64,000 nt of DNA from 02-FULL-45-11b sp041663485 (GTDB lineage: Bacteria > Patescibacteriota > Patescibacteriia > Buchananbacterales > UBA6539). How positions within the stretch are numbered: position 1 is the first letter of the stretch; each line of letters starts with the position of its first letter. The DNA is taken from the NCBI GenBank assembly GCA_041663485.1, contig JBAYMO010000001.1, forward strand, positions 1 through 64,000, read 5' to 3'. The notes below the pieces were generated by a model. The model saw only the letters and a program-made list of their open reading frames with translations. It had not been told where the DNA came from and made no database searches. Shown here piece by piece: positions 8,439 through 16,392 of this stretch. Made by a program: the position numbers and the translations under genes.

Positions 8439-8442
8439 AATT

Positions 8443-9102
8443 ATGAATCCCGTCAAACCAACATTCAAAACCGAGGTTATTCCAATTATAGCGATTTTAT
8501 TAAGCGTACTGGCGAGTTTTTATTTTTATGCCAATTTCCCCGACCTGGTGCCAACTCATTGGAATTATCGAGGAGAAATCGACGGTTATGCTCCCAAGCT
8601 ATTCGGCGCGTTTTTCTTTCCCGCCTTAATTATTGGCATATATTTATTTTTTCTGTTTTTACCTTATTTAGATCCCCAAAAAAATCGCTATCAGGAATTT
8701 GCCAAAGTCTACCATACCTTCAAAACCTTAATTGTGCTTTTCATGGTATTCATTTATTTTTTTACTGGCCTGGCCGGTCTAGGCTATCCGGCTCCGGTAA
8801 ATATCGTGGTACCAATCGGTGTAGGTATTTTATTCTTAGTCTTAGGCAATTACCTGGGAAAAATCAAACCCAACTGGTTTATGGGCATTAGAACCCCCTG
8901 GACCATGTCCAATGAAGAGGTTTGGAACAAAACCCATCGCCTGGGTGGAAAAATATTTATGCTTATCGGTTTGTTTATGATTTTCGGCACAATTCTACCC
9001 GCTACCTGGTTTTTTATTTCATTTATGGCCGTAGTAATAATTGGCAGTTTGATTCCAATTTTTTATTCTTACTGGCTTTTCAAAAAGATTACCAATAAAT
9101 AG
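8443..9102 (+). CDS. sdpI: SdpI-family membrane protein (DUF1648 plus SdpI)
   Basis: 219 residues with about six hydrophobic segments. The N-terminal part has the DUF1648 pattern FPDLVPTHWNYRGEIDGYAPK; the C-terminal part has NWFMGIRTPWTMSNEEVWNKTHRLGG, the SdpI signature. In Bacillus SdpI gives immunity to the SdpC toxin and relays a signal to SdpR at the membrane. I chose ATG 8443 (4 nt after the arsR stop) rather than the in-frame ATG at 8392 inside arsR, because the extra 17 residues have no family support. Transcription ends at the hairpin at 9111. Confidence 0.85.
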   Translation: MNPVKPTFKTEVIPIIAILLSVLASFYFYANFPDLVPTHWNYRGEIDGYAPKLFGAFFFPALIIGIYLFFLFLPYLDPQKNRYQEFAKVYHTFKTLIVLFMVFIYFFTGLAGLGYPAPVNIVVPIGVGILFLVLGNYLGKIKPNWFMGIRTPWTMSNEEVWNKTHRLGGKIFMLIGLFMIFGTILPATWFFISFMAVVIIGSLIPIFYSYWLFKKITNK

Positions 9103-9110
9103 TAAAGAAA

Positions 9111-9146
9111 AGGGCCCTGGAAAAATCCTGGGCCCTGTTTTTTTTT
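9111..9146. terminator. Bidirectional terminator
   Basis: AGGGCCC / GGGCCCT stem followed by nine T on the plus strand; the minus-strand reading also ends in a short T run. It separates sdpI from the convergent 53-aa gene. Confidence 0.75.
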
Positions 9147-9147
9147 G

Positions 9148-9309
9148 CTAGGCGGGAAGGTTGGTCGCAGCTTGATCAACGGCTCTGATGAGCACGTCAA
9201 TAACCTTGGTGGTCAATTCAAGCACGCCGACAAACACTTCCGGTAGAAATAGCTTCAAGACGATAATTGCTATCGCCAAGCCAAATCCCTGCGATAACGC
9301 TTTAAACAT
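9148..9309 (-). CDS. Small membrane peptide, 53 aa
   Basis: ATG at 9309, TAG at 9148. After MFKALSQG comes a hydrophobic stretch (FGLAIAIIVLKLFLP) and a second amphipathic/hydrophobic stretch (VFVGVLELTTKVIDVLIRAV). I do not recognise the family; small pilin-, holin- or toxin-like peptides are possible. Support: clear codon structure, its own -10 box (TATAAT, 9468-9463) and a terminator right behind the stop. No Shine-Dalgarno lies directly before this ATG; the only strong one (AAAGGAGG, 9400-9393) is about 85 nt upstream within a structured leader. Confidence 0.5.
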   Translation of the reverse strand: MFKALSQGFGLAIAIIVLKLFLPEVFVGVLELTTKVIDVLIRAVDQAATNLPA

Positions 9310-9385
9310 AAACGTGGCGTTATTTTTTATGGGAGGAATTTGGTTCTAATCGGTCGACTAGCCCCGATCAGAAAACTATTTCCAA

Positions 9386-9440
9386 ACTTTGTCCTCCTTT
9401 ATCTATTCAAGGACATTGAACAAATAGGGAAGGACAAAGT
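9386..9440. other. Nested RNA hairpin in the leader of the 53-aa gene
   Basis: Perfect outer stem ACTTTGTCCT (9386-9395) / AGGACAAAGT (9431-9440), inner stem CTATT (9403-9407) / AATAG (9423-9427), and tip TTCAA (9406-9410) / TTGAA (9416-9420). On the minus strand the outer stem covers the GGAGG of a strong Shine-Dalgarno. That site is followed 7 nt later by TTG and a 5-codon frame. It may be a regulatory leader element. Confidence 0.5.
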
Positions 9441-9502
9441 CTTTATTTTAAAGAACCAGCTTATTATAATAGCACAACTTATCAAAAAAATCAATAATCA
9501 CA

Positions 9503-9541
9503 TAAAAAACTAACCAGTTTGGCAAAGGTTAGTGGTTTTTT
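9503..9541. terminator. Bidirectional terminator-like hairpin
   Basis: ACTAACC (9509-9515) / GGTTAGT (9527-9533) with an A-tract before and TTTTTT after. It lies on the far side of the recombinase gene's 3' end. Confidence 0.6.
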
Positions 9542-9576
9542 AATGAATTATATTAGTATAGATATTTCCCAATAAA

Positions 9577-9591
9577 ATTTTGCGACACAAG
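9577..9591 (+). repeat. Direct repeat, copy 1 (att- or dif-like)
   Basis: ATTTTGCGACACAAG; identical to the copy at 10890. Contains TTG and CAA arms around CGACA, a small imperfect palindrome as in recombinase core sites. Confidence 0.6.
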
Positions 9592-9592
9592 A

Positions 9593-10561
9593 CTAATCCA
9601 CATCCTTAAGGGGATGAAACTTGCGATGAGTATCTTCGGCATAGCGATCAGAGGCATGAACATAGCGAGTGGTTGTATCTAAAGATTCATGGCCTAAAAG
9701 AATCTGCAAAGCCGCCGGATTGGCGCCTTCCTCGGCCAGGTAAGTAGCGAAGCCATGACGCAATGAGTGGGCTGATATCGGAATATTAATTTTTAATTTT
9801 TCTCGATAATGCTTAATTCTTTCTTGCAGATAATTTGGTGAAATTCTGCGCTTAATTCCAGCTTGCTGATTAGAATTGGCTCCACGATACGGAATAAAGA
9901 GTGCCGATAAATTATCTTCACGGAATCTCAAATATTCGTTTAAATATTTATAGCCTCGGGGGGTTAGATAAACAAAACGTTCTTTTTTTCCTTTACCCCG
10001 AATAAATATACGGCCCGTGCCATCAATTTGTGGCCGAGAGAGATTAATTAGTTCTGAAATACGCATGCCGGTTGAAAATAGCATTTCCAACATGGCTCGA
10101 TTGCGAGCGGCCACAATCTTATTATTTTCTAAATGCGAAGGCGACTCAATTAATTTGATCAATTCATTTAACTCGGCCACGTGAGGATGTTTGCGTTCAG
10201 TCTTAACTAATTTTATCGCCTCAGATGGTACCGGTGAACCAAAATCCATTTCAATTAAATATTTTATATATGAGCGCAAAGATGATAAATGGCGATTGAT
10301 AGAATAACTTTGCAATTTCTTTTGGCCTTTGTCATTATCAGCTGTCATTCTATCGATTGAATTCAAATATGCCTTATATTCGTTTATGGTACGCTTGTTG
10401 ACCTTGAGAAAGGGGACATTTATTTGACTAATAAAATCTTCAAAGACTTTTAAGTCCCGCTCATAATTATAAACTGTTTCATCAGAATAATTATTAGTCT
10501 GAAGATTCAGCAGATACTCGTCTAAATGCGGCAGGGTAATGTTTCTTTGATTCTTTGTCAT
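9593..10561 (-). CDS. Tyrosine recombinase (XerC/XerD-type integrase)
   Basis: 322 residues. N-terminal SAM-like core-binding domain (~10-105) and C-terminal catalytic domain (~125-310). All catalytic residues are visible: Arg167 (TGMRISEL), Lys190 (RGKGKKERF), His265 and Arg268 (HSLRHGFATYL), His291 (LLGHESL) and Tyr300 (TTTRYVH). It could be the cell's own Xer protein for chromosome dimer resolution or the integrase of a small element, since identical 15-bp repeats flank it. The promoter (10565-10619) carries two inverted repeats, suggesting autoregulation. Confidence 0.9.
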   Translation of the reverse strand: MTKNQRNITLPHLDEYLLNLQTNNYSDETVYNYERDLKVFEDFISQINVPFLKVNKRTINEYKAYLNSIDRMTADNDKGQKKLQSYSINRHLSSLRSYIKYLIEMDFGSPVPSEAIKLVKTERKHPHVAELNELIKLIESPSHLENNKIVAARNRAMLEMLFSTGMRISELINLSRPQIDGTGRIFIRGKGKKERFVYLTPRGYKYLNEYLRFREDNLSALFIPYRGANSNQQAGIKRRISPNYLQERIKHYREKLKINIPISAHSLRHGFATYLAEEGANPAALQILLGHESLDTTTRYVHASDRYAEDTHRKFHPLKDVD

Positions 10562-10564
10562 AAT

Positions 10565-10619
10565 AACTGAGTGTAAGAGTTATTATACTCAGTTTATAAT
10601 ATCTTTAGATATTAGTCAA
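10565..10619 (-). promoter_or_regulatory. Recombinase promoter with two inverted repeats
   Basis: Minus strand: TTGACT at 10619-10614 and -10 candidates TATAAA (10598-10593) or TATAAT (10587-10582). Inverted repeat A is AACTGAGT (10565-10572) / ACTCAGTT (10587-10594); inverted repeat B is AATATCT (10598-10604) / AGATATT (10607-10613). Both overlap promoter elements, so they are probable operators. A plus-strand TATAAT at 10595-10600 makes the region divergent. Confidence 0.55.
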
Positions 10620-10739
10620 ATGAGTATTATTACATTTAGAGCCAAAACTGTCATCAGATGGCCTTTTAAAGCCTTTAAGCAATACTTTATAATTATCCTG
10701 GGAGCAATCAAGATTAAGGCCGTAAATTATCGAATCTAG
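10620..10739 (+). CDS. Possible 39-aa basic hydrophobic peptide
   Basis: ATG 10620 to TAG 10737-10739. The product mixes Arg/Lys with a hydrophobic stretch (QYFIIILGAIKIKAV). It is divergent from the recombinase gene and has a TATAAT 19 nt upstream, but no Shine-Dalgarno. Frames of this length occur by chance in AT-rich DNA, so this is tentative. Confidence 0.22.
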   Translation: MSIITFRAKTVIRWPFKAFKQYFIIILGAIKIKAVNYRI

Positions 10740-10889
10740 AAATAAGCAATAAATAAAATATTTTAGTAATTAGTGATTTTGAACAGTATTTCCACTAATC
10801 ACTCTTAAGGCTGATACTTAGAATAGAAAGATCTTTTAGTAATAGTGCTATCCTACTCTACCTTTGCCCGCGCCCCCCCCCTCTTGATT

Positions 10890-10904
10890 ATTTTGCGACA
10901 CAAG
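10890..10904 (+). repeat. Direct repeat, copy 2 (att- or dif-like)
   Basis: ATTTTGCGACACAAG, identical to 9577-9591, lying 11 bp beyond the ftsQ stop codon on its downstream side. Confidence 0.6.
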
Positions 10905-10914
10905 CAATTTATAA

Positions 10915-11781
10915 TTATTGATAGTTAATCTTATCACCAAACCTTAAGTCAATGTAGTGCAACGTATTTCTATCTTTGATTTTTTCCTGCAAAACCAAAT
11001 TTAAGAGATAAATCTGCTTAGAAACGGTTCCAGTGGATTTTACTCTCAATTCCCAACCTTCACTGGTAGCCAAGGTTAGCTCATCAGATTCAGGATTCTC
11101 AATACTATATTGCAAAATATCAAAATCGGCCGATTTCTTTAATTCATCCTGTAAACTCAGAATATAATCAACAGTTTTTTTTGGCAGAACCTCCTTACCA
11201 ATTTGAATGTCAGTATTGCTCTTATCCATTACAACCGCTAAATCAGTACTAGCACTCAAAGGCCGAATAATTTCCACGCTGCCAGTTCTTTCTTTTTGGT
11301 CAGATAATCCCAATTCATATTTTTTTATGGCTACTCCGTTCTCGTCAAGATTGAATTTCCCCTGATTGTTGATAAAAATAATTGACGTAGTTTTTTCTTT
11401 AATCCAAACGTCTACGGTATTAAAATACTTTTTAGAAACTTTGAGATCTTGCAGCGAGTACATCTTATTCAATAAGCGCTTAGCTTGATACTTATTAAAA
11501 AATAAAATATTTTTTTGACTAAAAAACAAAAATCTTTTTTTACTGATTTGTTTTTCAATCACCGCCTTGATTTCCTCATCACTAATAAATTCATTGCCCG
11601 CCACCCGGATATTACTAATTTTTAAAAAATTTAAATTATTTATAATCGCCAGGCTAATAAAGCATAAAATCAAGCCGGAAATTATAAATATTTTCTTCCC
11701 CTGAGGTAAAGAAAATCTTGACTTTTTCCGCGCAAAATAAGGGTTATTGAATTTTTTTGGCTGATAAATTTTTCTTTTCAT
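10915..11781 (-). CDS. ftsQ: Cell division protein FtsQ/DivIB-like
   Basis: 288 residues: basic cytoplasmic tail, one transmembrane helix (~32-50, IFIISGLILCFISLAII), then a POTRA domain beginning LKISNIRVAGNEFISDEEI and an FtsQ-type beta domain. FtsQ bridges early and late divisome proteins at the membrane. ATG 11781 (2 nt after the ddl stop) is preferred over the in-frame TTG at 11796, which would overlap ddl. It follows ddl as in classical division/wall clusters, but ftsA and ftsZ do not follow; a recombinase locus does. Confidence 0.85.
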   Translation of the reverse strand: MKRKIYQPKKFNNPYFARKKSRFSLPQGKKIFIISGLILCFISLAIINNLNFLKISNIRVAGNEFISDEEIKAVIEKQISKKRFLFFSQKNILFFNKYQAKRLLNKMYSLQDLKVSKKYFNTVDVWIKEKTTSIIFINNQGKFNLDENGVAIKKYELGLSDQKERTGSVEIIRPLSASTDLAVVMDKSNTDIQIGKEVLPKKTVDYILSLQDELKKSADFDILQYSIENPESDELTLATSEGWELRVKSTGTVSKQIYLLNLVLQEKIKDRNTLHYIDLRFGDKINYQ

Positions 11782-11783
11782 TT

Positions 11784-12929
11784 TTATTTGTACCAATCTT
11801 GTTTAGGCTGATATGAGGTCAGTAATTGATTCTTTTGCTGATGTCGTTTAATAGCTAAATCAATCAACTCATTAAGGAGCTTGGAATAAGATAATCCGAC
11901 TGCTTCCCAAAGCTTGGGATACATTGAAATTGAAGTAAAGCCGGGCAAAGTGTTAACTTCATTAAGATATATCCTTTTTTTGTCTTTGGATAACAAAAAG
12001 TCAACTCGTGATAACCCGCTCAAATCTAGCACTTTAAAAGCCTCAATGGCGTATGCTTTTATTTTTTTTGTTAACTCGGCTGATAGTTTGGCCGGAATTA
12101 CCGCTTGAGTTTTGCCATCAACATATTTTGCGTCATAATCATAAAATTCGTTGGATGGAATAATTTCTCCTAAAGCTGAAACTCGGGGTTTATCGTTACC
12201 TAAAACTGAGACCTCTATTTCGGTAATATTTTCTATCCCCTGTTCCACAATAACTTTTCGATCGTATCTGGCGGCTTCATTAATACCTCGAATCAATTCC
12301 TGACGATTATGACACTTCCCTATCCCCACGCTGGAACCGGTATTGGCAGGCTTAGTAAATACCGGATATTTAAGTTTATTTTCAATATTTTTAATAATTT
12401 GCTGGCGATTTTTTGACCAAGCACTGGATAAAAAATAAACATACTCAACAATCGGCAGTTTGGCCTGAGCAAAAATTTGTTTTTGGACAATTTTATCCAT
12501 CCCTACGGCTGAACCTAAAACGCCACAACCGACATACGGAATATTCGCCATTTCCAGCAAGCCTTGTAAACATCCGTCTTCGCCATAGGTACCGTGCATG
12601 ACTGGAAAAATTACATCGACTTTAGTAAAAGGTTTTTGCGTTTCTGTCACCGGGGCTAAAGTCTTTTCTGAAACATTGGTTAATCTGTTTTCCGTTGGAT
12701 CAGGTATTAAAATTGACTTAAAAGGCAATTTTTTAATGCCGGCTTTGAGATATTCAACCGCCTTCTGACCGGCGATCCATTGACCTTGCTTGGTAATGCC
12801 AATCGGCACCGCTTCATACTTGCTTCGGTCAAGAAATTTTAAGACTGACTGAGCCGACACAATTGAGACTTCATGTTCACCAGACCGACCACCAAATATA
12901 ACCCCAACTTTAATTTTATTTTTTGACAT
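11784..12929 (-). CDS. ddl: D-alanine--D-alanine ligase
   Basis: 381 residues with ATP-grasp organisation. Landmarks in order: VIFGGRSGEHEVSIVSA (~9-25), FPVMHGTYGEDGCLQGLLE (~109-127), PVFTKPANTGSSVGI (~190-204), and YLNEVNTLPGFTSISMYPKLW near 325-345. Joins two D-Ala for peptidoglycan precursors in the cytoplasm. A -10 box TATAAT at 12947-12942 sits 12 nt before the ATG, giving an almost leaderless start. Lies between alr, which supplies D-Ala, and ftsQ. Confidence 0.95.
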   Translation of the reverse strand: MSKNKIKVGVIFGGRSGEHEVSIVSAQSVLKFLDRSKYEAVPIGITKQGQWIAGQKAVEYLKAGIKKLPFKSILIPDPTENRLTNVSEKTLAPVTETQKPFTKVDVIFPVMHGTYGEDGCLQGLLEMANIPYVGCGVLGSAVGMDKIVQKQIFAQAKLPIVEYVYFLSSAWSKNRQQIIKNIENKLKYPVFTKPANTGSSVGIGKCHNRQELIRGINEAARYDRKVIVEQGIENITEIEVSVLGNDKPRVSALGEIIPSNEFYDYDAKYVDGKTQAVIPAKLSAELTKKIKAYAIEAFKVLDLSGLSRVDFLLSKDKKRIYLNEVNTLPGFTSISMYPKLWEAVGLSYSKLLNELIDLAIKRHQQKNQLLTSYQPKQDWYK

Positions 12930-12978
12930 AATATTGATAAAATTATAATTTTTTACCTTATTTAATTATTTTTACGTT

Positions 12979-14094
12979 TTATTTTATATACATCCTAGGC
13001 AATAAAGGATTAATTCGCGTGACTACTTCGTAATTAATTGTACCGATTTTTTTGGCTAAATCTTCAGCTGGAATTTTATTACCTAACAATATCGCTTCGT
13101 CTCCAGTTTTTACTGATTTTATTTTAGATACATCAACCATCATCAAATTCATACAGATACGACCAACTACCGAACAAACTGCATTTTTAATCTGAACAAA
13201 TCCGGTGTTCGAAAGTTTTCGGTCATAACCTTCCCAATACCCCGCGGCCAACACCGCAATTTTCATTTCTTTTTTTGCTTGATAGGTTGAACCATAACCG
13301 ACTTTGGCGCCAGCGGGAATAGTTTTAATTTGTACAATTTTGGTCTTCCAAATTAAGGCCGGTTTTAGTTTAAACCAAGGATATTTTTTTTGAATAATAT
13401 TTTTAACTTTGGCCGATGGCCACAAGCCATAAAGACCCAAACCAAGCCTGATTAAATTAAAATTGGCCTGTGGCTCAACCAAACTGGCAGCACTACAGGC
13501 AAAATGTTTATCTGAAATTTTTATCTGATTCTTTTCAAGATCTTTGACAACATTATTAAAAATTTTGAGCTGTGATTTTGTATAATTTGGATTGTTTTCT
13601 GAATCAGCAAAATGGCTGTAAAGGCCAACCACCTTCAGACCAGGCATCATAATTATTTTTTTTATAAAAAACTCGGCTTGGCTTGGCGCGATACCAATTC
13701 GTGACGTCCCAGTATCAATTTTAACATGAACTTTAGCTTCTTTTCTTTGTTTTAATGCAACTTGGGAAATAATTTTCGCATAATTTAAATCATAAACCGG
13801 CAACTCAATCCCCTGTTTAATTCCATCACTTAAGTATCGACCGGGGGCATAGCTTAGAACAAAAATATTATTTTTTATTCCGAGTTTTTTTAATGCCAAA
13901 GCTTCACCAAGACTGACAACACCAAATCTTTTTACTTTAGCCGAAAGTAGCCGGGCAATCTCGAACATCCCATGCCCATAAGCGTTACTTTTAATTACCG
14001 GCACGATTTCAACCCTGGAACCGACCAATTTTTGATATTGAGCTAGGTTGTTTAAAATTGCTGATTTTGAAATTTCGACCCAAGAATTATACAT
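12979..14094 (-). CDS. alr: Alanine racemase
   Basis: 371 residues, fold-type III PLP enzyme. PLP lysine Lys35 in PVIKSNAYGHG, and the second catalytic Tyr in VGYGSTY near 260-266; C-terminus ends with INYEVVTRINPLLPR. Converts L-Ala to D-Ala, feeding the ddl gene 49 nt downstream. The start ATG overlaps the serS stop by one base (TAATG), so it is translationally coupled to serS. Confidence 0.95.
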   Translation of the reverse strand: MYNSWVEISKSAILNNLAQYQKLVGSRVEIVPVIKSNAYGHGMFEIARLLSAKVKRFGVVSLGEALALKKLGIKNNIFVLSYAPGRYLSDGIKQGIELPVYDLNYAKIISQVALKQRKEAKVHVKIDTGTSRIGIAPSQAEFFIKKIIMMPGLKVVGLYSHFADSENNPNYTKSQLKIFNNVVKDLEKNQIKISDKHFACSAASLVEPQANFNLIRLGLGLYGLWPSAKVKNIIQKKYPWFKLKPALIWKTKIVQIKTIPAGAKVGYGSTYQAKKEMKIAVLAAGYWEGYDRKLSNTGFVQIKNAVCSVVGRICMNLMMVDVSKIKSVKTGDEAILLGNKIPAEDLAKKIGTINYEVVTRINPLLPRMYIK

Positions 14095-15347
14095 TATTTA
14101 TTATTTTTTTCAATTTTACTAAAGCCGCAAAACGGCTGGAGAGCCAAAGGAATATCCACGGAACCATCTTCATTCTGAAACTGCTCTAAAATCGCAGGAA
14201 TTAAGCGGCTAGTGGCCAAACCAGAGGCATTTAGGGTATGAACAAACTCATTTTTGCCAGTTTCCAAATTTTTAAAGCGCACATTACCCCGACGCGCTTG
14301 ATAATCCAAGGCATTGGAAACACTGGAGACTTCTTTGTATCCCTCCATGCTGGGGATCCAGACTTCAATATCAATAGTTTTAGCCATAGCCGCTGAAGCG
14401 TCCCCCGCTGCCAATAATACCGACTGAAAATGCAGACCTAAGCCTTCTACCAAAGCTTCGGCATTCTTAACTAGTTCCGCAAAACTGTCCCAAGATTGTT
14501 CCGGCTTAGTATATTGAAACATTTCAATTTTGTTAAATTGATGGCCACGAATCATTCCTCTTTCTTCTTTGCGATAGCTACCGGCTTCGCGCCTAAAACA
14601 AGCGGAATAGGCACAATATTTGTAAGGCAATTTTTGGACGTCCAAAATTTCATCGCGATGATAGTTGCCCAGCATCATTTCCGAAGTCGCGTTCAAACAT
14701 AATTTATCTTGAGTCCAAAATAAATCATCACGGAATTTTGGTAAATGTCCAGAAGTATAGGCCGATTGTTCGGTCAGCAAAAATGGCGGGATCATGAAAG
14801 TATAGCCATTGCTTTGATGAAATTTTATAAAGTATGAAAGCAAGGCCCACTCCAAAATTGCTCCGGCACCTTTATAAATCCAAAAACCCGTACCGGACAT
14901 TTTAGCCGCCCGCTCGTAATCAATAATATCTAAGCTTACCGCCAAATCATAATGATCTTTAATGGTAAATTTAAATTTCTTCTGACTGCCAACGGTTTTT
15001 ATGACCTTATTATTCTCTTTTCCACCAGCTAAAACGTCGTCCGCGGGTAAATTGGGCAAAGCCGCCAATTTTTCGTTTAAATTATCTTCCACCATTCTCA
15101 ACCTATCATCAAGTTCTTTGATTTGATCCCCAATATCGCGCATCTTTTTTATCGTTTTTTCGTCCGGCTTGGTTTTAGAAAATTTATTTCTTTCAGCTTT
15201 CAAAATTTCCGCCTCTTGCAAAATCTCTCGGCGCTTATCATCAGCCAAAATAATATCGTCGAGATTTAAATCTTTTTTATCCAACCTTTTTAACAAAGCC
15301 TTAGTTACCTCCTCCTTCTGATTTCTGATTCGATTTAGATCTAGCAT
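14094..15347 (-). CDS. serS: Seryl-tRNA synthetase
   Basis: 417 residues, class II synthetase. N-terminal coiled-coil arm (~20-110) for tRNA-Ser binding, then the catalytic core with motif 2 (CFRREAGSYRKEERGMIRGHQF) shown in parts: FRREAGS and RGHQFNKIEMF; motif 3 near the C-terminus (GLATSRLIPAILEQ). Cytoplasmic translation enzyme. Lies 14 nt after the nucleotidyltransferase gene and overlaps alr by one base. Confidence 0.95.
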   Translation of the reverse strand: MLDLNRIRNQKEEVTKALLKRLDKKDLNLDDIILADDKRREILQEAEILKAERNKFSKTKPDEKTIKKMRDIGDQIKELDDRLRMVEDNLNEKLAALPNLPADDVLAGGKENNKVIKTVGSQKKFKFTIKDHYDLAVSLDIIDYERAAKMSGTGFWIYKGAGAILEWALLSYFIKFHQSNGYTFMIPPFLLTEQSAYTSGHLPKFRDDLFWTQDKLCLNATSEMMLGNYHRDEILDVQKLPYKYCAYSACFRREAGSYRKEERGMIRGHQFNKIEMFQYTKPEQSWDSFAELVKNAEALVEGLGLHFQSVLLAAGDASAAMAKTIDIEVWIPSMEGYKEVSSVSNALDYQARRGNVRFKNLETGKNEFVHTLNASGLATSRLIPAILEQFQNEDGSVDIPLALQPFCGFSKIEKNNK

Positions 15348-15361
15348 ATTTATTATAATAA

Positions 15362-15748
15362 TTAATTTAATTTAGATGATTTGAATTTTTTTGGCTGATA
15401 AGATTTTAACCGAAAAAAAATTATTTTAGGAAACTTTTTTTTAAGATTACAATTAAAACTTTTCTGATCATAGCCTAAACAAATTACCTCCGGTTTAATT
15501 TTTCTAATTATAGCCAAAGGGTCGCGCACTTGCCCTAGAATTCCCAAGTCAACCAATTCATTATTCCTCACTTCTCTCAGCCTGGCAATTTCACTCGTTT
15601 TGGGCCAATGTTTTTTTATCTTAAAAACATTTTTATCCCGCGCGACGACAACAATTAAATACTCGCCTTTTTTCTTAGCCTGCCTGAACAGATTTAAATG
15701 CCCCGGATGCAAGCCGTCAAAAGTGCCAAAAACCATCACTTTTCTCAT
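15362..15748 (-). CDS. Cytidylyltransferase-like nucleotidyltransferase
   Basis: 128 residues, matching single-domain members of the family (RibL FAD synthase, TagD glycerol-3-phosphate cytidylyltransferase). FGTFDGLHPGHLNLFRQA at 8-25 contains the HxGH nucleotide site; a later ICLGYDQ segment matches the second conserved block. It transfers AMP or CMP to a phosphorylated substrate, but which one cannot be read here. The archaeal-type RibL role is a reasonable guess. Starts 4 nt after the HD gene. Confidence 0.75.
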   Translation of the reverse strand: MRKVMVFGTFDGLHPGHLNLFRQAKKKGEYLIVVVARDKNVFKIKKHWPKTSEIARLREVRNNELVDLGILGQVRDPLAIIRKIKPEVICLGYDQKSFNCNLKKKFPKIIFFRLKSYQPKKFKSSKLN

Positions 15749-15751
15749 AGC

Positions 15752-16318
15752 CTAAAGACTAATTTCCGACGCAATTTCTTTCATCGCGCCTAAACTTATT
15801 TCAATAAATTCATCCAAGGAAATACCGGCTAATTCGCATTCCTTAATAATTCCACGGTTAACGCTGGCCGCGAAAGACTTATCTTTCATTTTCTTTTTTA
15901 TGGAACTAATTTCTACGTTTTCTAGCTTCTTTTCCGGTCTAACCAATGCCGTGGCGTAAATTAAACCCGTAATCGTTTCGGCGGCCGCTAAAAGATGCTC
16001 AGTATTAGTTTCTCTTTTTTTATCCAAAAAATCCTGACCCAAAACCGCAAAGCCATAAGCATGAGAAACAATAGTATTGATAAAATCCTGATCAAAGCCA
16101 GCCTGACTTAAAATTTCAACACACCGCCGACAATGTGTTTTCTCTCCATATTCCCAATCAATATCGTGCAATAGACCCAAATTACCCCAATAATCCTGGT
16201 CTTGATTAAGCTTTTTAGCCAGGGCTCTCATGATAGCTTCCGACTCCCGACTATGATTTAAATTAGTCGGGTCTTTAAGGTGTTTTTGCAACAAAATTAT
16301 AGCATCTTGCCTGTTCAT
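15752..16318 (-). CDS. HD-domain (HDIG-type) phosphohydrolase
   Basis: 188 residues. Metal-binding pattern of the HD superfamily: NLNHSRESEAIMRAL (His), LLHDIDWEYG (HD pair) and TIVSHAYG (third His). Proteins of this group hydrolyse nucleotides or phosphate esters; substrate unknown. Lies 75 nt after lysS and 4 nt before the nucleotidyltransferase gene in the same operon. Confidence 0.8.
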   Translation of the reverse strand: MNRQDAIILLQKHLKDPTNLNHSRESEAIMRALAKKLNQDQDYWGNLGLLHDIDWEYGEKTHCRRCVEILSQAGFDQDFINTIVSHAYGFAVLGQDFLDKKRETNTEHLLAAAETITGLIYATALVRPEKKLENVEISSIKKKMKDKSFAASVNRGIIKECELAGISLDEFIEISLGAMKEIASEISL

Positions 16319-16392
16319 AAAATACTATTTGTTAAACCGATTTTTTTCACTCTCAAAAGGACGAAAACAACTTAGGTTGAAATAAAAAAATT

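Larger units (their letters stand above)
9577..10904. mobile_element. Candidate minimal integrated element: recombinase gene between 15-bp direct repeats
   Basis: The 15-bp sequence ATTTTGCGACACAAG occurs at 9577-9591, one base past the recombinase stop codon, and again at 10890-10904, just past the ftsQ stop. The 1.3-kb segment between holds the tyrosine recombinase, a possible 39-aa peptide and palindromic control sites. The repeats may be attL/attR of an element, or dif-like Xer sites. The position at the end of the ddl-ftsQ operon, where ftsA/ftsZ often follow, fits an insertion. Confidence 0.45.
10562..10914. other. 353-bp non-coding region beside the recombinase gene
   Basis: Holds the recombinase promoter and two palindromes (next entry), a possible 39-aa frame on the plus strand, a weak hairpin AGTGATT/AATCACT around 10777-10800, a run of nine C at 10873-10881 and the second 15-bp direct repeat. 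Nothing else is recognised. Confidence 0.6.

Noticed and set aside
8392..8442. SdpI start at ATG 8392
   Set aside because: It lies inside arsR in another frame and adds 17 residues that are not part of the family; ATG 8443 is 4 nt after the arsR stop.
10873..10881. Phase-variable poly-C tract
   Set aside because: The run of nine C is outside any gene and not between promoter elements, so switching of a product is unlikely; it may mark the element border.
11782..11796. ftsQ start at TTG 11796
   Set aside because: It overlaps the end of ddl and adds only MVQIK; ATG 11781 directly follows the ddl stop.
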